A DNA stretch of 64,000 nt, taken from positions 209,902 to 273,901 of the forward strand of contig NZ_JBMNUS010000005.1 of the NCBI RefSeq assembly GCF_050946405.1, read 5' to 3'. This document shows positions 16,484 to 26,074 of this stretch, piece by piece; the stretch's first letter is position 1, and each line of letters begins with the position of its first letter. This DNA is from Pseudochelatococcus sp050946405 (GTDB lineage: Bacteria; Pseudomonadota; Alphaproteobacteria; Rhizobiales; Beijerinckiaceae). The notes under the pieces were generated by a model, which saw nothing but the letters and a program-made list of their open reading frames with translations, searched no databases and was not told where the DNA came from. The translations under genes were made by a program, and so were the position numbers.

Positions 16484-17737
16484 ATGGGTATTATGCAGAC
16501 CGCCACGTCCGGCATGAAGGCTCAGGCGAACCGGCTGGGCACGGTTGGCGATAACATCGCCAACGCCTCGACCACGGGCTACAAGAAGGTGTCGACGGAG
16601 TTTTCGGCGCTGGTTCTGCCGTCGGGCAAGGGCAGCTACAATTCCGGTGGCGTCGAAACCACCGTTCGACGTGCGGTGAGCCTGGAAGGTGGGACGACGT
16701 ACACAACCTCGACGACTGATCTCGCCATTCGCGGTAAAGGTTTCTTCATCGTCGAGGATTCGTCTGGCGGCCGTTTCCTGACGCGTGCGGGCTCGTTCGT
16801 GCAGAATGCAGATGGTTATCTCGTCAATGCGGCCGGATATTATCTGGTCGGCTACCAGGCGAGCGATGCGGGCGTCCTGGTCAACAGCCTGAATGGCGGC
16901 GAGCGCGTCAACGTCAACAGCATCAATATGCAAGCCACGCCTACGCAGAATATCGGCGGGGTTGCGGGCGTGTTTGCGGCGAAGCTGCCTGTCGATGCGG
17001 CGATTGTGCCGGCCGGATCTCTCCCCTCCGATAACGTTGCCGGATCTGCCTTTTCCGCAATGTGGTCGATGACCGTTTATGATAATGTTGGCCGTGAAGT
17101 AAAACTTGATCTTTATTTTGCGAAGACGGCGGCCGGGGCTTGGGAGCTTAGCGTATTCAACGGCACCGACGGCGGCGGTTTCCCCTACGATGCGGCCGAA
17201 GTGCTCGGGACGACCCCTCTTACGTTCGACGCTACCGGCAATTTGGCAACTCCGGCCACCGGGTTGACGGCGAATATCACTATTCCGGGCGGCCAGACCG
17301 TTAATCTGGACATTTCCGGTCTCAAACAGCTTGCGGGCGACTCCGAGATCATTGCGGCCCAGGTCAACGGCAATGGCCCCAGCGCGGTGGATGACGTGAG
17401 CATCGGCGCGGACGGCGTCATTACATTCCAGATGACGGACGGTTCGGCAATCGATGCGTACCGCATCGCGATCGCCGATGTTCCGAGTCCCGACAATCTG
17501 AGGGCGCTTTCCGGTGGCGTGTTTCAGGTCAGCAATGAATCGGGTGATCCGGTGGTCGGCTTCCCCAATCAGGGGGGGCTCGGCAGCCTGCTCAGTTCCG
17601 CGCTTGAGTCGTCGAATGTCGATCTGGCGGAGGAGCTTGCGACCATGATCGAGGCGCAGCGCAATTACACCGCCAATTCCAAGGTGTTCCAGACGGGTGC
17701 GGAAGTGCTCGAAGTTCTGGTGAACCTCAAGCGATGA
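16484..17737 (+). CDS. flgE: Flagellar hook protein FlgE
   Basis: FlgE polymerises into the hook. The 417-residue protein starts MGIMQTATSGMKAQANRLGT, with the D0 motif NIANASTTGYKKV, the central LTRAGSFVQNADGYLVN, and the C-terminal SSNVDLAEELATMIEAQRNY. The ATG at 16484 has GGAG upstream and matches the family N-terminus; the frame opens 69 bases earlier without support. A strong intrinsic terminator follows at 17756-17796. Confidence 0.97.
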   Translation: MGIMQTATSGMKAQANRLGTVGDNIANASTTGYKKVSTEFSALVLPSGKGSYNSGGVETTVRRAVSLEGGTTYTTSTTDLAIRGKGFFIVEDSSGGRFLTRAGSFVQNADGYLVNAAGYYLVGYQASDAGVLVNSLNGGERVNVNSINMQATPTQNIGGVAGVFAAKLPVDAAIVPAGSLPSDNVAGSAFSAMWSMTVYDNVGREVKLDLYFAKTAAGAWELSVFNGTDGGGFPYDAAEVLGTTPLTFDATGNLATPATGLTANITIPGGQTVNLDISGLKQLAGDSEIIAAQVNGNGPSAVDDVSIGADGVITFQMTDGSAIDAYRIAIADVPSPDNLRALSGGVFQVSNESGDPVVGFPNQGGLGSLLSSALESSNVDLAEELATMIEAQRNYTANSKVFQTGAEVLEVLVNLKR

Positions 17738-17755
17738 CGAATGTCGTCGGGGGTT

Positions 17756-17796
17756 GCGCGGGTCGCATCACGACCCGCGCGGTTCGGTTTGTTTTT
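17756..17796 (+). terminator. Intrinsic terminator after flgE
   Basis: GCGCGGGTCG at 17756-17765 pairs perfectly with CGACCCGCGC at 17771-17780 around a CATCA loop. A T-rich tract follows, ending GTTTTTG by 17796. This is a textbook rho-independent terminator and implies a fresh promoter for flgK. Confidence 0.88.
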
Positions 17797-17841
17797 GTAT
17801 TCGGTTGAGTGTCGTCGGTACGGTGGGGGAGTTTCGAGCTT

Positions 17842-19254
17842 ATGAGCCTGAATGCAGCCTTGAATGCCGCACAGCTTTCGCTATCGGCCAATTCGAAGCG
17901 TATCTCGGTTTCAGCGCGCAACGTCGCCGGCGCCGGCGATCTGAACTATTCGCGTAAACTCGCGCCTCTGATCACATACGACGGCGGCGTTTACGCTGCC
18001 GGGCCGACGCGGGCGGCCGACATGCGGCTTTACGAACGCTACATCGAGGCGATGTCGGCTTCCACCCGTGAGCAGGCGCTGCTATCCGGCTTGACGCGTC
18101 TGTCGGACACGGTCGGCGACACGGGCGCGGGGACTTCGCTCGTCGCGCGGCTCGGTGCGCTGAATGATGCGCTCACCGAATATGCCAATGCGCCCGGCGA
18201 CGCCAATCTTGCCCGTGCGGCGATCAACGGCGCGAAGGATCTGGCCTCCAGCCTCAACGAAGCGGCGAAAGTCGTCGATGAGGTGAGGAGTGGCGCGGAG
18301 CAGGACATCGGTAATTCCGTCTCGCGCATCAACGAGTTGCTGAAAGAATTCGGCGAGGTGAATTCTCGTGTCGTGCGTGGAAGCGCTACGGGCGCCGACA
18401 TTACGGACGATCTCGACCGGCGCGACATGCTTGTCGCCCAACTGTCCGAGGAAGTCGGCATCACCGTCCTGACGCGCGCCAACAACGACGTGGCGTTGTA
18501 TACGGATGGCGGCGTGACACTCTTCGAGACGAACGCTCGCACCGTTATATTGGATCCGGCGACGAAGCAGGTATTCATCGACGGCGTACAGGTGACAGGC
18601 AGCGGTGCACCGATGCCCTCGAAATCGGGACGGCTGGTCGGGCTGGTGGGGCTGCGCGATACCGTAGCCAAGGAGTATGGCGAGCAGCTTGACAATCTCG
18701 CCTTGGGGCTGATCACGGCGTTTCGTGAAATCGATCCGGCTGCGACGGATCCCGATCGCATGGGGCTTTTTTCCTATGACGGTGCGGCCAGTGTCGATTT
18801 GCCGATTGCGGCGGGTGATCTTGCCGGTCTTGCCAGGACAATCGTTGTCAACGCGGCCGTTGATCCCGCAGCGGGTGGCGATCCGAACAGTCTGAGAGAT
18901 GGCATCAACTATGCCTACAATACGGAGAGTGCGCCGGCATTTTCCGATCGTTTGTTCACGCTGTTGAACCAGTTCGATGCGCCGGATACTGCGCTCGGCG
19001 ACAAGAACCTGCTTGATTATGCCGCCTTCACGGTCAGCTCGGTGGAGGCTCAGAGGAAGTCGGCGGATGCTGCCGGCAAGTCGAGTGAAGCTGTCTTGCA
19101 ATTGGTAACGACGTCTCTTTCAAATGCGCGTGGTGTGGATGTCAACGAGGAAACCGCGCTGCAACTTGAGCTTGAGCGTTTGTTTTCGGCGTCGGCGCAG
19201 TTGATTTCCGTTGTCGACAACCTGTTCAAGACTCTGCTGTCCATCGTGGGGTGA
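17842..19254 (+). CDS. flgK: Flagellar hook-filament junction protein FlgK (HAP1)
   Basis: FlgK joins hook and filament. The 470-residue protein has the N-terminal LNAALNAAQLSLSANSKRIS and the conserved DLDRRDMLVAQLSEEVGITV, with a helical C-terminus ending in FSASAQLISVVDNLFKTLLS. I chose the ATG at 17842, which has GGGGGAG upstream. It lies four bases before flgL. Confidence 0.94.
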   Translation: MSLNAALNAAQLSLSANSKRISVSARNVAGAGDLNYSRKLAPLITYDGGVYAAGPTRAADMRLYERYIEAMSASTREQALLSGLTRLSDTVGDTGAGTSLVARLGALNDALTEYANAPGDANLARAAINGAKDLASSLNEAAKVVDEVRSGAEQDIGNSVSRINELLKEFGEVNSRVVRGSATGADITDDLDRRDMLVAQLSEEVGITVLTRANNDVALYTDGGVTLFETNARTVILDPATKQVFIDGVQVTGSGAPMPSKSGRLVGLVGLRDTVAKEYGEQLDNLALGLITAFREIDPAATDPDRMGLFSYDGAASVDLPIAAGDLAGLARTIVVNAAVDPAAGGDPNSLRDGINYAYNTESAPAFSDRLFTLLNQFDAPDTALGDKNLLDYAAFTVSSVEAQRKSADAAGKSSEAVLQLVTTSLSNARGVDVNEETALQLELERLFSASAQLISVVDNLFKTLLSIVG

Positions 19255-19258
19255 TGCC

Positions 19259-20509
19259 ATGGCCGCGAATTTCGTATCCACTTTTAACCTGCTGAACGGC
19301 CCGCGTCTCTACGCGCGTAACGCGCAAGCCGAGATTGCGCGCCTTGGCAAGGAGATGGTCGAGGGGCGGCATGCGGATGTCGGGCTTGTGCTGGGTGCAA
19401 AGACGGGTTACGCTACGCTTCTCTATCAGGAGGTCGATCGCGTCGGCGCTCTCATGACCTCGAACGGCGTCACCGCCGGGCGTCTCGATGCGACGCAGGC
19501 CGCGCTTGCCGAGTTGTATGAGACGGCGGATGACATGCTGGCGACGCTTGTCGGCTTGCCGTCCAACCCGGTATCGGCCGCAACGATAAAGGGCGAGGCC
19601 GAGCGCAATCTCACCGCGCTGATCGACAAGCTCAATTCATCCTTCGCGGGAGCCAAGCTGTTCGGCGGCATCAAGACCGATAAGTCGCCGATGACCGATG
19701 AGTCGGCATCGGTGCAGGCCGCTTTCAATGACTTTTTGGCCGGTGAGTTCACGACCTATTGGACCAACCTGCCGACCGACGTGCCTCCTGGTTTGGGGAA
19801 CACCGCTGCGCCCACGATAAGCGACATCGGTGAAAGGGAAATCAATATATTCTTCAACAGGCCGGACTCTGCCGATCTGGCTGCCAGTTTGCCCGGTGAG
19901 TTGGAGGCCGAATGGCGCGCCGGCAACGATTGGCCGTCCTCCGATCCTCTCCCCGCAGATATTCAGACGGAAATCACGACGAAGACCAATGCGCTCGTTG
20001 CGCTCGCGGCGGCTGTCGACACCAACGATGCCGATTACGGTTTTCAGTTCAATGATGCGAACTGGAAGGGTAGCTGGTCGTCCGCGTCTGATGCCAACAT
20101 CCGCACCCGGATTTCCATCACCGAGGAAATCGTTACCTCCGTCAATACCAATGCCGATCCGTTCCGTCAGTTTGCGCAGGCCTATGCGGCGCTCGGCGCC
20201 TTGCCATCGTCCGATCTGAATGAGCAAGCCTTCAAGGCGACCGTATCTTATGCCATCGATCAGATAAGCAAGGCCATGGACGGCCTCATGATCATGCAGG
20301 CCGATCTTGGCACGGCGCAAGCGCGCATTACGACCGCCAACGAGAAGCTCAAGGCGCAGGAAACCCTGTTGCAGCAGAATCTGGTGACGCTCGAGGGCGT
20401 CGATCCTGCGGAAGCCAAGGTGGCTTCGGACGCTTTCGAGCTGCAACTGAACCTGGCGTATTCCTTGACCGCACGATTGCAGAATCTCAGTCTCCTCAAT
20501 TACCTGTAA
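19259..20509 (+). CDS. flgL: Flagellar hook-filament junction protein FlgL (HAP3)
   Basis: FlgL is the second junction protein and is related to flagellin. The 416-residue product starts MAANFVSTFNLLNGPRLYAR, has a flagellin-like N-terminal helix with ARNAQAEIARLGKEMVEG, and ends in the C-terminal helix FELQLNLAYSLTARLQNLSL. The position after flgK decides FlgL over flagellin. The frame opens 48 bases earlier inside flgK. Confidence 0.92.
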   Translation: MAANFVSTFNLLNGPRLYARNAQAEIARLGKEMVEGRHADVGLVLGAKTGYATLLYQEVDRVGALMTSNGVTAGRLDATQAALAELYETADDMLATLVGLPSNPVSAATIKGEAERNLTALIDKLNSSFAGAKLFGGIKTDKSPMTDESASVQAAFNDFLAGEFTTYWTNLPTDVPPGLGNTAAPTISDIGEREINIFFNRPDSADLAASLPGELEAEWRAGNDWPSSDPLPADIQTEITTKTNALVALAAAVDTNDADYGFQFNDANWKGSWSSASDANIRTRISITEEIVTSVNTNADPFRQFAQAYAALGALPSSDLNEQAFKATVSYAIDQISKAMDGLMIMQADLGTAQARITTANEKLKAQETLLQQNLVTLEGVDPAEAKVASDAFELQLNLAYSLTARLQNLSLLNYL

Positions 20510-20584
20510 TCGGCGACAGTCGGAAAACAGATCGATAATGTTGAAGAATGTGAACGAGAATACGTTCTGGGTGAGATCAGTATC

Positions 20585-20932
20585 ATGTACATGATTTCTT
20601 ATGGCGAAATGATGGAAAACGATCCCGAGGCGGTGCGTTCCAGCGAGCGACGGGCATTCGACATTGTCATCGATCTGCTCGAGGAGGCGGCGCGTCAGGG
20701 GCGTGGGTCGCCGGAGGGGGAATTGGCGATCACGCGGGTGATGGAGCTGTGGCAGTTCCTGATCGATGATCTCATCAGCCCGGATAACGCTCTCCCGGAA
20801 GAGCTGCGGGGGTCCCTGATCTCTATCGGCGGGTGGATTTTGCAGGAAGCGCAGCGGGTTCGGTATGGCGAGTCCGAGGATATCTCGGGGCTTATCAGCG
20901 TCAACAAGCTCGTTCGCGACGGATTGAAGTAA
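20585..20932 (+). CDS. flaF: Flagellar biosynthesis regulator FlaF
   Basis: FlaF is a small alphaproteobacterial protein that works with FlbT in flagellin synthesis and secretion. The 115-residue product has RSSERRAFDIVIDLLEEAAR and MELWQFLIDDLISPDNALPE, the latter typical of the family. An ATG two codons in (20591) is an alternative start. It precedes flbT with five bases between stop and start. Confidence 0.92.
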   Translation: MYMISYGEMMENDPEAVRSSERRAFDIVIDLLEEAARQGRGSPEGELAITRVMELWQFLIDDLISPDNALPEELRGSLISIGGWILQEAQRVRYGESEDISGLISVNKLVRDGLK

Positions 20933-20937
20933 GAGCC

Positions 20938-21333
20938 ATGCGGTTGAGCCTGAAGGCGGGTGAGCGATTGTTTATCAACGGCGCCGTGCTGCGAGCCGAG
21001 CGCCGCGTGACCATAGAGTTGCTGAACGACGCTACTTTTCTTCTGGAGGCGCATGTTTTGCAGCTTGAGGAAGCGACGACTCCTCTCCGGCAGTTGTATT
21101 TCATCGTTCAGTCGATGCTCATCGATCCGTCTTCTGCGGCAACCATGCGGGCGTCCGCCCTCAGCCTCATCGCGCCGATGCAGGCGGCTCATGATGATGA
21201 GGCCGTCATTGCCGGGCTCGGCAAGGTCGGTGAGCTTGTCGCGGATCAGCGTCCCTTCGACGCGCTGCGCGTTTTGCGCGGTCTGTTCCATCTTGAAGTC
21301 AAAGGCAGTGAGAAAGTGCGCAAGGTGGCTTGA
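20938..21333 (+). CDS. flbT: Flagellin mRNA regulator FlbT
   Basis: In Caulobacter FlbT binds the 5' leader of flagellin mRNA and limits its translation. The 131-residue protein starts MRLSLKAGERLFINGAVLRA, the family signature, and has FLLEAHVLQLEEATTPLRQL and QSMLIDPSS. The ATG at 20938 fits the family N-terminus. Its presence with flaF implies flagellin genes elsewhere in the genome under this control. Confidence 0.94.
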   Translation: MRLSLKAGERLFINGAVLRAERRVTIELLNDATFLLEAHVLQLEEATTPLRQLYFIVQSMLIDPSSAATMRASALSLIAPMQAAHDDEAVIAGLGKVGELVADQRPFDALRVLRGLFHLEVKGSEKVRKVA

Positions 21334-21362
21334 TGCCGCCGCAACCCGTAGGAGATACGACG

Positions 21363-21755
21363 ATGGTGTCGGTGAACAGCGTGGGGCAGGCGGCGACCGC
21401 GAGCACGGCGCAGCCATCCAAGACGACGCTCGACTATCAGGCTTTTCTGAAGCTTTTCGTGGAACAGCTCAAGCATCAGGATCCGACCGCGCCGATGGAT
21501 GCGTCACAGTCCATGGCGCAACTCGCGACATTCTCCCAGGTCGAGCAGTCCGTGGCCACCAACAAGAAGCTTGACTCGTTGCTGTCATCGCAGTCGTTGT
21601 CGCAGGCCAACAGCCTGATCGGGCGGACGGCGACGTCGGGCGAGGGGGATGTTTCGGGCGAAATCGTGTCGATCAAGATCACCAGCGAAGGCGCGCTCGC
21701 AACGCTCACGAGCGGCAAGACGTTGCTGCTGGGCGAAGGTGTATCGATTTCCTGA
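21363..21755 (+). CDS. flgD: Flagellar hook cap protein FlgD
   Basis: FlgD caps the growing hook. The 130-residue protein has the family motif LDYQAFLKLFVEQLKHQDPT, followed by MAQLATFSQVEQS and a short C-terminal part. It is far shorter than enteric FlgD (about 230) and lacks most of the C-terminal Ig-like portion, as in rhizobial FlgD. The ATG at 21363 has TAGGAGATACG upstream; the frame opens earlier, overlapping the end of flbT. Confidence 0.93.
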   Translation: MVSVNSVGQAATASTAQPSKTTLDYQAFLKLFVEQLKHQDPTAPMDASQSMAQLATFSQVEQSVATNKKLDSLLSSQSLSQANSLIGRTATSGEGDVSGEIVSIKITSEGALATLTSGKTLLLGEGVSIS

Positions 21756-21791
21756 TGACAGCGCTCTGGGGGATTGCCGGGGTAGGCGGCT

Positions 21792-22061
21792 ATGAATGAG
21801 GCCGATGCACTGGATCTCGTTCAGTCCGCGATCTGGACGATCATCATCGGCGCCGGCCCTGCCGTCGGCGCTGCCATGCTCGTCGGCATTATCATCGCGC
21901 TTTTTCAGGCGTTGACGCAGATTCAGGAAATGACGTTGACGTTCATTCCCAAAATCATCGCCATTCTGGCGGTGACGGCGCTCACGGGATCGTTCATGGG
22001 CGCAAAAATATTCACGTTCGCCGAACAGGTTTATGGCCGCATCGTTACAGGATTCGAGTGA
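21792..22061 (+). CDS. fliQ: Flagellar export gate protein FliQ
   Basis: FliQ is a small two-helix membrane component of the export gate. The 89-residue product has hydrophobic segments near 16-38 and 51-73 and the conserved GIIIALFQALTQIQEMTLTF. Length is exactly that of the family. flhA follows after 158 bases. Confidence 0.97.
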   Translation: MNEADALDLVQSAIWTIIIGAGPAVGAAMLVGIIIALFQALTQIQEMTLTFIPKIIAILAVTALTGSFMGAKIFTFAEQVYGRIVTGFE

Positions 22062-22175
22062 GCATCTTTTTCTGTAAGCGACGTTTCTGGTGCTCCTGCC
22101 GAAGCGGGAAGGATCGGTTATTCGCGGATAGTATGAAGTAACTTGTTTTTGAAAGAATTCTTGTCGATCGAACGC

Positions 22176-22191
22176 TTCCGATCGATCGGAA
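22176..22191. promoter_or_regulatory. 16-bp perfect palindrome upstream of flhA
   Basis: TTCCGATCGATCGGAA is a perfect palindrome 29 bases before the flhA ATG, in the fliQ-flhA gap. The size would suit a dimeric regulator site, or it may be coincidental given GATC-rich text. No promoter hexamers were identified with confidence. Confidence 0.3.
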
Positions 22192-22219
22192 AGCTTTCCA
22201 GCCGGGATGATGGGGTCGA

Positions 22220-24310
22220 ATGGCTGATCTTTTTGTGGGCAGCTTGAACGCGACGCAGGGAAACAAGGGCCGCGACGTCACGTTCGCGATCGGTATCGTC
22301 GCGATCCTGCTGATCCTGTTTCTGCCGATCCCGCCGTTCCTCATCGACATCGGTCTCGCGCTGTCGATTGCGCTCTCGGTTCTCATCCTGATGGTGGCGC
22401 TATGGATCCAGAAGCCGCTGGAGTTCTCGGCGTTTCCGACCGTGCTGCTGATCGCCACGATCCTGCGCCTTGCGCTCAGCATCGCGACGACCCGCCTCAT
22501 CCTGGCTGACGGCGACAAGGGTGTTACGGCGGCGGGCTACATCATTCACGGGTTTTCGCAGTTCGTGATGAGCGGCGATTTCGTTATCGGGCTCGTGGTG
22601 TTCGCCATTCTGATCACCGTTAACTTTCTCGTCATTACGAAAGGTGCGACGCGTATCGCGGAGGTGGGCGCGCGTTTTACCCTGGACGCGATTCCCGGCA
22701 AGCAGATGGCGATCGACGCCGATCTTTCGGCCGGGATGATCGACGACAAGGAGGCGCAGCGCCGCAGGCGCGAGCTGGAAGAGGAAAGCGCCTTCTTCGG
22801 CTCCATGGATGGTGCGTCGAAATTCGTGCGCGGCGAGGCGGTGGCGAGCCTCATCATTACGGCCGTCAATATTTTCGGCGGCATCGTCATCGGTGTCACG
22901 CGTCATGGCATGCCGTTATCCCAGGCGGCGGACATCTACACCAAGCTGACCGTCGGCGACGGTCTTGTGTCGCAGATCCCGGCGCTGATCGTTTCCCTTG
23001 CCGCGGGTCTTCTGGTGTCGAAGGGCGGCACGCAGGGCTCGGCGGAGCAGGCGGTTTTCGGGCAGTTGAGCGCTTATCCCAAGGCGCTTTTCGTATCGGC
23101 AGGGCTGATGGCGCTCATGGGGCTGACGCCGGGCCTGCCGATGCTGCCGTTTCTCGCGTTGGGCGGCATGCTGGCGTTTGTCGGTTACATCATTCCGAAA
23201 CGGCGTGCGGAACAGCGGGCGCGGGATGAGATCGAGCTCCAGAATAAACGTGCGCTCGAGCAGGTGGATACGCGCGAGGCCATCCGCGAGACCTTGAGGA
23301 CGGCCGAGATCGAGTTGTGCATGGGGCGGCAGCTTTCCGTCCGGCTCAAATCCAATCAGGGCGAGCTCATGCATCGCGTGTCCAAGATGCGCCGCAAGTT
23401 CGCGCAGCAATACGGCTTCATCGTGCCGGAAATCAAGCTGACGGACAGTCTCGCCACGCCGCCTAAAAGTTACCAGATCAAGATCCACGGCACGATCGTG
23501 ACGTCGCATGAGCTGCGGCTGAACGATTTTCTGGTCATTATCGGCGACGGTCCGCGTCCCGCGATCGAAGGCGACGAGGTGCGCGAACCCGCGTTTGGCA
23601 TGCGAGCCTTGTGGATCAATGAGATCTACGCCAGCGACGCGAAGCGGCTCGGTCTTGCGCCGATCGACGGCATGTCCGTTCTGCTCACGCATCTGGGCGA
23701 AATCATTCGGAATAACCTGCCTCTGCTATTGTCCTATAAGGACATGCGGATGCTTTTCAACCAGCTCGATCCCGAATACAAGCGCCTGATCGACGACATC
23801 TGTCCTTCCCAGATCTCCTATTCGGGATTGCAGGCCGTGCTCAAGCTTTTGTTGGCGGAGCGCGTTTCCATCAGGAATCTCAATCTCATTCTGGAGGCGA
23901 TCGCCGAAATCGTCCCCCATGTGCGCAAGACGGAGCAGATCGTCGAGCATGTGCGCTTGCGGATAGCGCAGCAGATATGCGGCGATCTTTCCGACGAGGG
24001 GGTGTTGCGGGTATTGCGGCTCGGCAACCGCTGGGATCTCGTCTTTCATCAGAGCATCCGGCGCGACGCCCGTGGCGAGGTGCTGGAGATCGACATAGAT
24101 CCTTCGCTTGTCGAGGAGTTCGGCGCGGAGGCGTCGAAGGCGATCCGCAGGCATCTGGGGGCAGGCAAGGCGTTCGTGCTCGTCGCCGCCCCTGATGCGC
24201 GCCCCTATGTGCGCATGATCATTGAACGCATGTATCCGGCGCTTGCCGTTCTGTCGCATGTCGAAATCGCACGCGGAACCCAGATCGAGAGCCTCGGGGC
24301 GATATCGTGA
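22220..24310 (+). CDS. flhA: Flagellar export gate protein FlhA
   Basis: FlhA forms the nonameric ring of the export gate and docks chaperone-substrate complexes. The 696-residue protein has a membrane half with about eight segments in residues 15-310 and the conserved loop ARFTLDAIPGKQMAIDADLS. The large cytoplasmic domain begins near 330 (RDEIELQNKRALEQVD). Its stop overlaps the GTG start of fliR, so the two are coupled. Confidence 0.97.
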   Translation: MADLFVGSLNATQGNKGRDVTFAIGIVAILLILFLPIPPFLIDIGLALSIALSVLILMVALWIQKPLEFSAFPTVLLIATILRLALSIATTRLILADGDKGVTAAGYIIHGFSQFVMSGDFVIGLVVFAILITVNFLVITKGATRIAEVGARFTLDAIPGKQMAIDADLSAGMIDDKEAQRRRRELEEESAFFGSMDGASKFVRGEAVASLIITAVNIFGGIVIGVTRHGMPLSQAADIYTKLTVGDGLVSQIPALIVSLAAGLLVSKGGTQGSAEQAVFGQLSAYPKALFVSAGLMALMGLTPGLPMLPFLALGGMLAFVGYIIPKRRAEQRARDEIELQNKRALEQVDTREAIRETLRTAEIELCMGRQLSVRLKSNQGELMHRVSKMRRKFAQQYGFIVPEIKLTDSLATPPKSYQIKIHGTIVTSHELRLNDFLVIIGDGPRPAIEGDEVREPAFGMRALWINEIYASDAKRLGLAPIDGMSVLLTHLGEIIRNNLPLLLSYKDMRMLFNQLDPEYKRLIDDICPSQISYSGLQAVLKLLLAERVSIRNLNLILEAIAEIVPHVRKTEQIVEHVRLRIAQQICGDLSDEGVLRVLRLGNRWDLVFHQSIRRDARGEVLEIDIDPSLVEEFGAEASKAIRRHLGAGKAFVLVAAPDARPYVRMIIERMYPALAVLSHVEIARGTQIESLGAIS

Positions 24311-25065
24311 TTCCCATCGCCGCATCCGATGCCGTCATCGGCGCCTTGTTGCTGATGTGCAGGATCGGCGGTTGCTTCATGCTGATGCCGGGGTTATCGA
24401 ACGCAAGTATTCCCGTCAGAATCAGGCTCTATGTGGCACTTGCGGTTACGCTGGTGCTGTTTCCGTTGTTCTATGACAAGGTGAGCGCGGTCTTTCAGGG
24501 CAAGCCGTTTTCCTTCCTGCTGCTCCTTATCGTTTCGGAAACGCTGGCCGGTCTCTGGATCGGTTTTCTCGGGCGGCTGATGTTTCTTGCGTTCGAGACA
24601 TTGAGCGTCCTCGTGGCCATGTCGCTCAGTCTCAGCAACCCCTCGGGTGTTTCCTTCGATCAGATGGAGGCTTTGCCGCCGCTAAGCAACATTTTGGGAT
24701 TATCTGCCGCGATGCTCGTATTCGCGGCCGATCTCCATTGGGAGGTGTTGCGCGCCGTCGCCGCATCCTACGATAATCTGCCGCCCGGATTGTTGTTTCA
24801 GTCCCGGCTTTCTCTGGTCGGCGTGGCGGACCAGTTGAAGGATTCGTTCCTGCTCGCGTTACGTATTTGCTCCCCGATCATTTTGTACTCCCTGATCATC
24901 AACTTCACGATAGGCGTCATCAATAAATTCACGCCACAAATTCAAGTGTATTTCATATCCATACCGTTCGTCATCGCAGGCGGTATGTTCATTCTTTATA
25001 TGCTCATTCAAGAAATGCTGTCCGAGTTTATAAAGGGTTTTTCACGCTGGCTGCTGCATGGATAG
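24307..25065 (+). CDS. fliR: Flagellar export gate protein FliR
   Basis: FliR is the single-copy subunit of the FliPQR gate. The 252-residue protein is highly hydrophobic, with about six membrane segments and the family features GCFMLMPGLSNASIPVRIRL and PFVIAGGMFILYMLIQEM. Start is GTG, overlapping the flhA stop (GTGA). Confidence 0.95.
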   Translation: MIPIAASDAVIGALLLMCRIGGCFMLMPGLSNASIPVRIRLYVALAVTLVLFPLFYDKVSAVFQGKPFSFLLLLIVSETLAGLWIGFLGRLMFLAFETLSVLVAMSLSLSNPSGVSFDQMEALPPLSNILGLSAAMLVFAADLHWEVLRAVAASYDNLPPGLLFQSRLSLVGVADQLKDSFLLALRICSPIILYSLIINFTIGVINKFTPQIQVYFISIPFVIAGGMFILYMLIQEMLSEFIKGFSRWLLHG

Positions 25066-25071
25066 TCTTGC

Positions 25072-25470
25072 ATGAAGGACCGGCTGCGGAAAATAGAGCG
25101 TGTCGTCGAGGTGCAGCGGCAGTTGAAGCGCCTGTCGGAGTGGAAACTTGCGCTGTTGCGCCGCGACGAGATCGGGCTCAGGAAGGCGCAGGAAGATCTG
25201 ATCGGCCGCCTCAACGACGGGGCCGTGCATCATGGCCTGTTCGTGGGATCGATGGCGCGCCGTCTCACGCGGCTTGCGCAGGAAAGCGAGGAGGTTCGGG
25301 CCAAGAGCGAGGCGTTGCAGGAGCGGGTGCGGGATGAGGCGCTGCGTCTCAAACGTACCGAGCGGCTGGCGCGCGACGTCGCGCGGGAATCGGAGGCCGA
25401 TGACGAAAAGGTCGGACTGGAAAGGATTCTCGAGGCGCGAAAGGCCGGCGGAGGCGACAGCCTCGCGTAA
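25072..25470 (+). CDS. FliJ-like coiled-coil flagellar protein
   Basis: This 132-residue protein is almost entirely charged helix (RKIERVVEVQRQLKRLSEWK; RLTRLAQESEEVRAKSEALQ), as in FliJ, the export chaperone-escort protein of about 145 residues. It sits six bases after fliR. Sequence motifs of FliJ are weak, so the name rests on size, coiled coil and context, and no fliJ lies near fliI. It could instead be another flagellar helical protein. Confidence 0.6.
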   Translation: MKDRLRKIERVVEVQRQLKRLSEWKLALLRRDEIGLRKAQEDLIGRLNDGAVHHGLFVGSMARRLTRLAQESEEVRAKSEALQERVRDEALRLKRTERLARDVARESEADDEKVGLERILEARKAGGGDSLA

Positions 25471-25567
25471 GGTCCGAAAGGTAATGTCCGCTTTGATACG
25501 TGCTTTGGACGGGAGCGGCAGGCGCCGGTCCCGCCGGGCATGGACGCGGTGATAGAGTGGGAGTGTC

Positions 25568-26074
25568 ATGGCCGTCAGTGTTCCCGTCGATATCGTCATG
25601 GATGTCGCCAGGGCAGCCGACCCGGCGCGATTCCGGTCGGCTGTCAATGCGCTTGGGAGTGGTGAGCTTCGGAGCGGGGAAGACTATGCGCGTGTCGCCC
25701 GGGATGTCGCGCATGCCTTTGCCCAATCGCCGGCCGACGGTGCGCGGGAGGGTGGGACTTCCGCTTCGGGGAGCGGGTTTCGGCCAGTCTTCGACGTCGA
25801 GCGGGCGCGGCTTCGGCTGGGTGGGCGCGACGGCGCCGCGGACGTCTATCAGCAGTTCGAGGCGGTGACGCTGCAAAAGTTTGTCGAAGCGATTCTGCCG
25901 CAAAAGGCGTCATGGTTCGGCGGCGGTTTCGCTGGCGACATGTGGAAGTCTCTTCTTGCACAGCAAATGGCGGAGGAATTGGCACGGTCGGGCGGAATCG
26001 GTATCGCGCGCGCTGTCAGGGATGCGCATCCGGGGCTGGATGAGGGCGTGTCCGCGCGGAGTGAATCGGCATGA
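25568..26074 (+). CDS. flgJ: Rod-binding protein FlgJ (no muramidase domain)
   Basis: FlgJ caps and promotes rod assembly. The 168-residue protein has the rod-binding domain: VYQQFEAVTLQKFVEAILPQ, GGGFAGDMWKSLLAQQMAEE, LARSGGIGIARAV. The C-terminal muramidase domain of enteric FlgJ is missing, which is normal in alphaproteobacteria (CheL/FlgJ type). It overlaps the next gene by four bases. A 97-base gap with no feature precedes it. Confidence 0.88.
   Translation: MAVSVPVDIVMDVARAADPARFRSAVNALGSGELRSGEDYARVARDVAHAFAQSPADGAREGGTSASGSGFRPVFDVERARLRLGGRDGAADVYQQFEAVTLQKFVEAILPQKASWFGGGFAGDMWKSLLAQQMAEELARSGGIGIARAVRDAHPGLDEGVSARSESA

Noticed and set aside
19259..20509. Flagellin gene
   Set aside because: The gene follows flgK and has FlgL-like length and N-terminus; flagellin-like helices are expected in FlgL.
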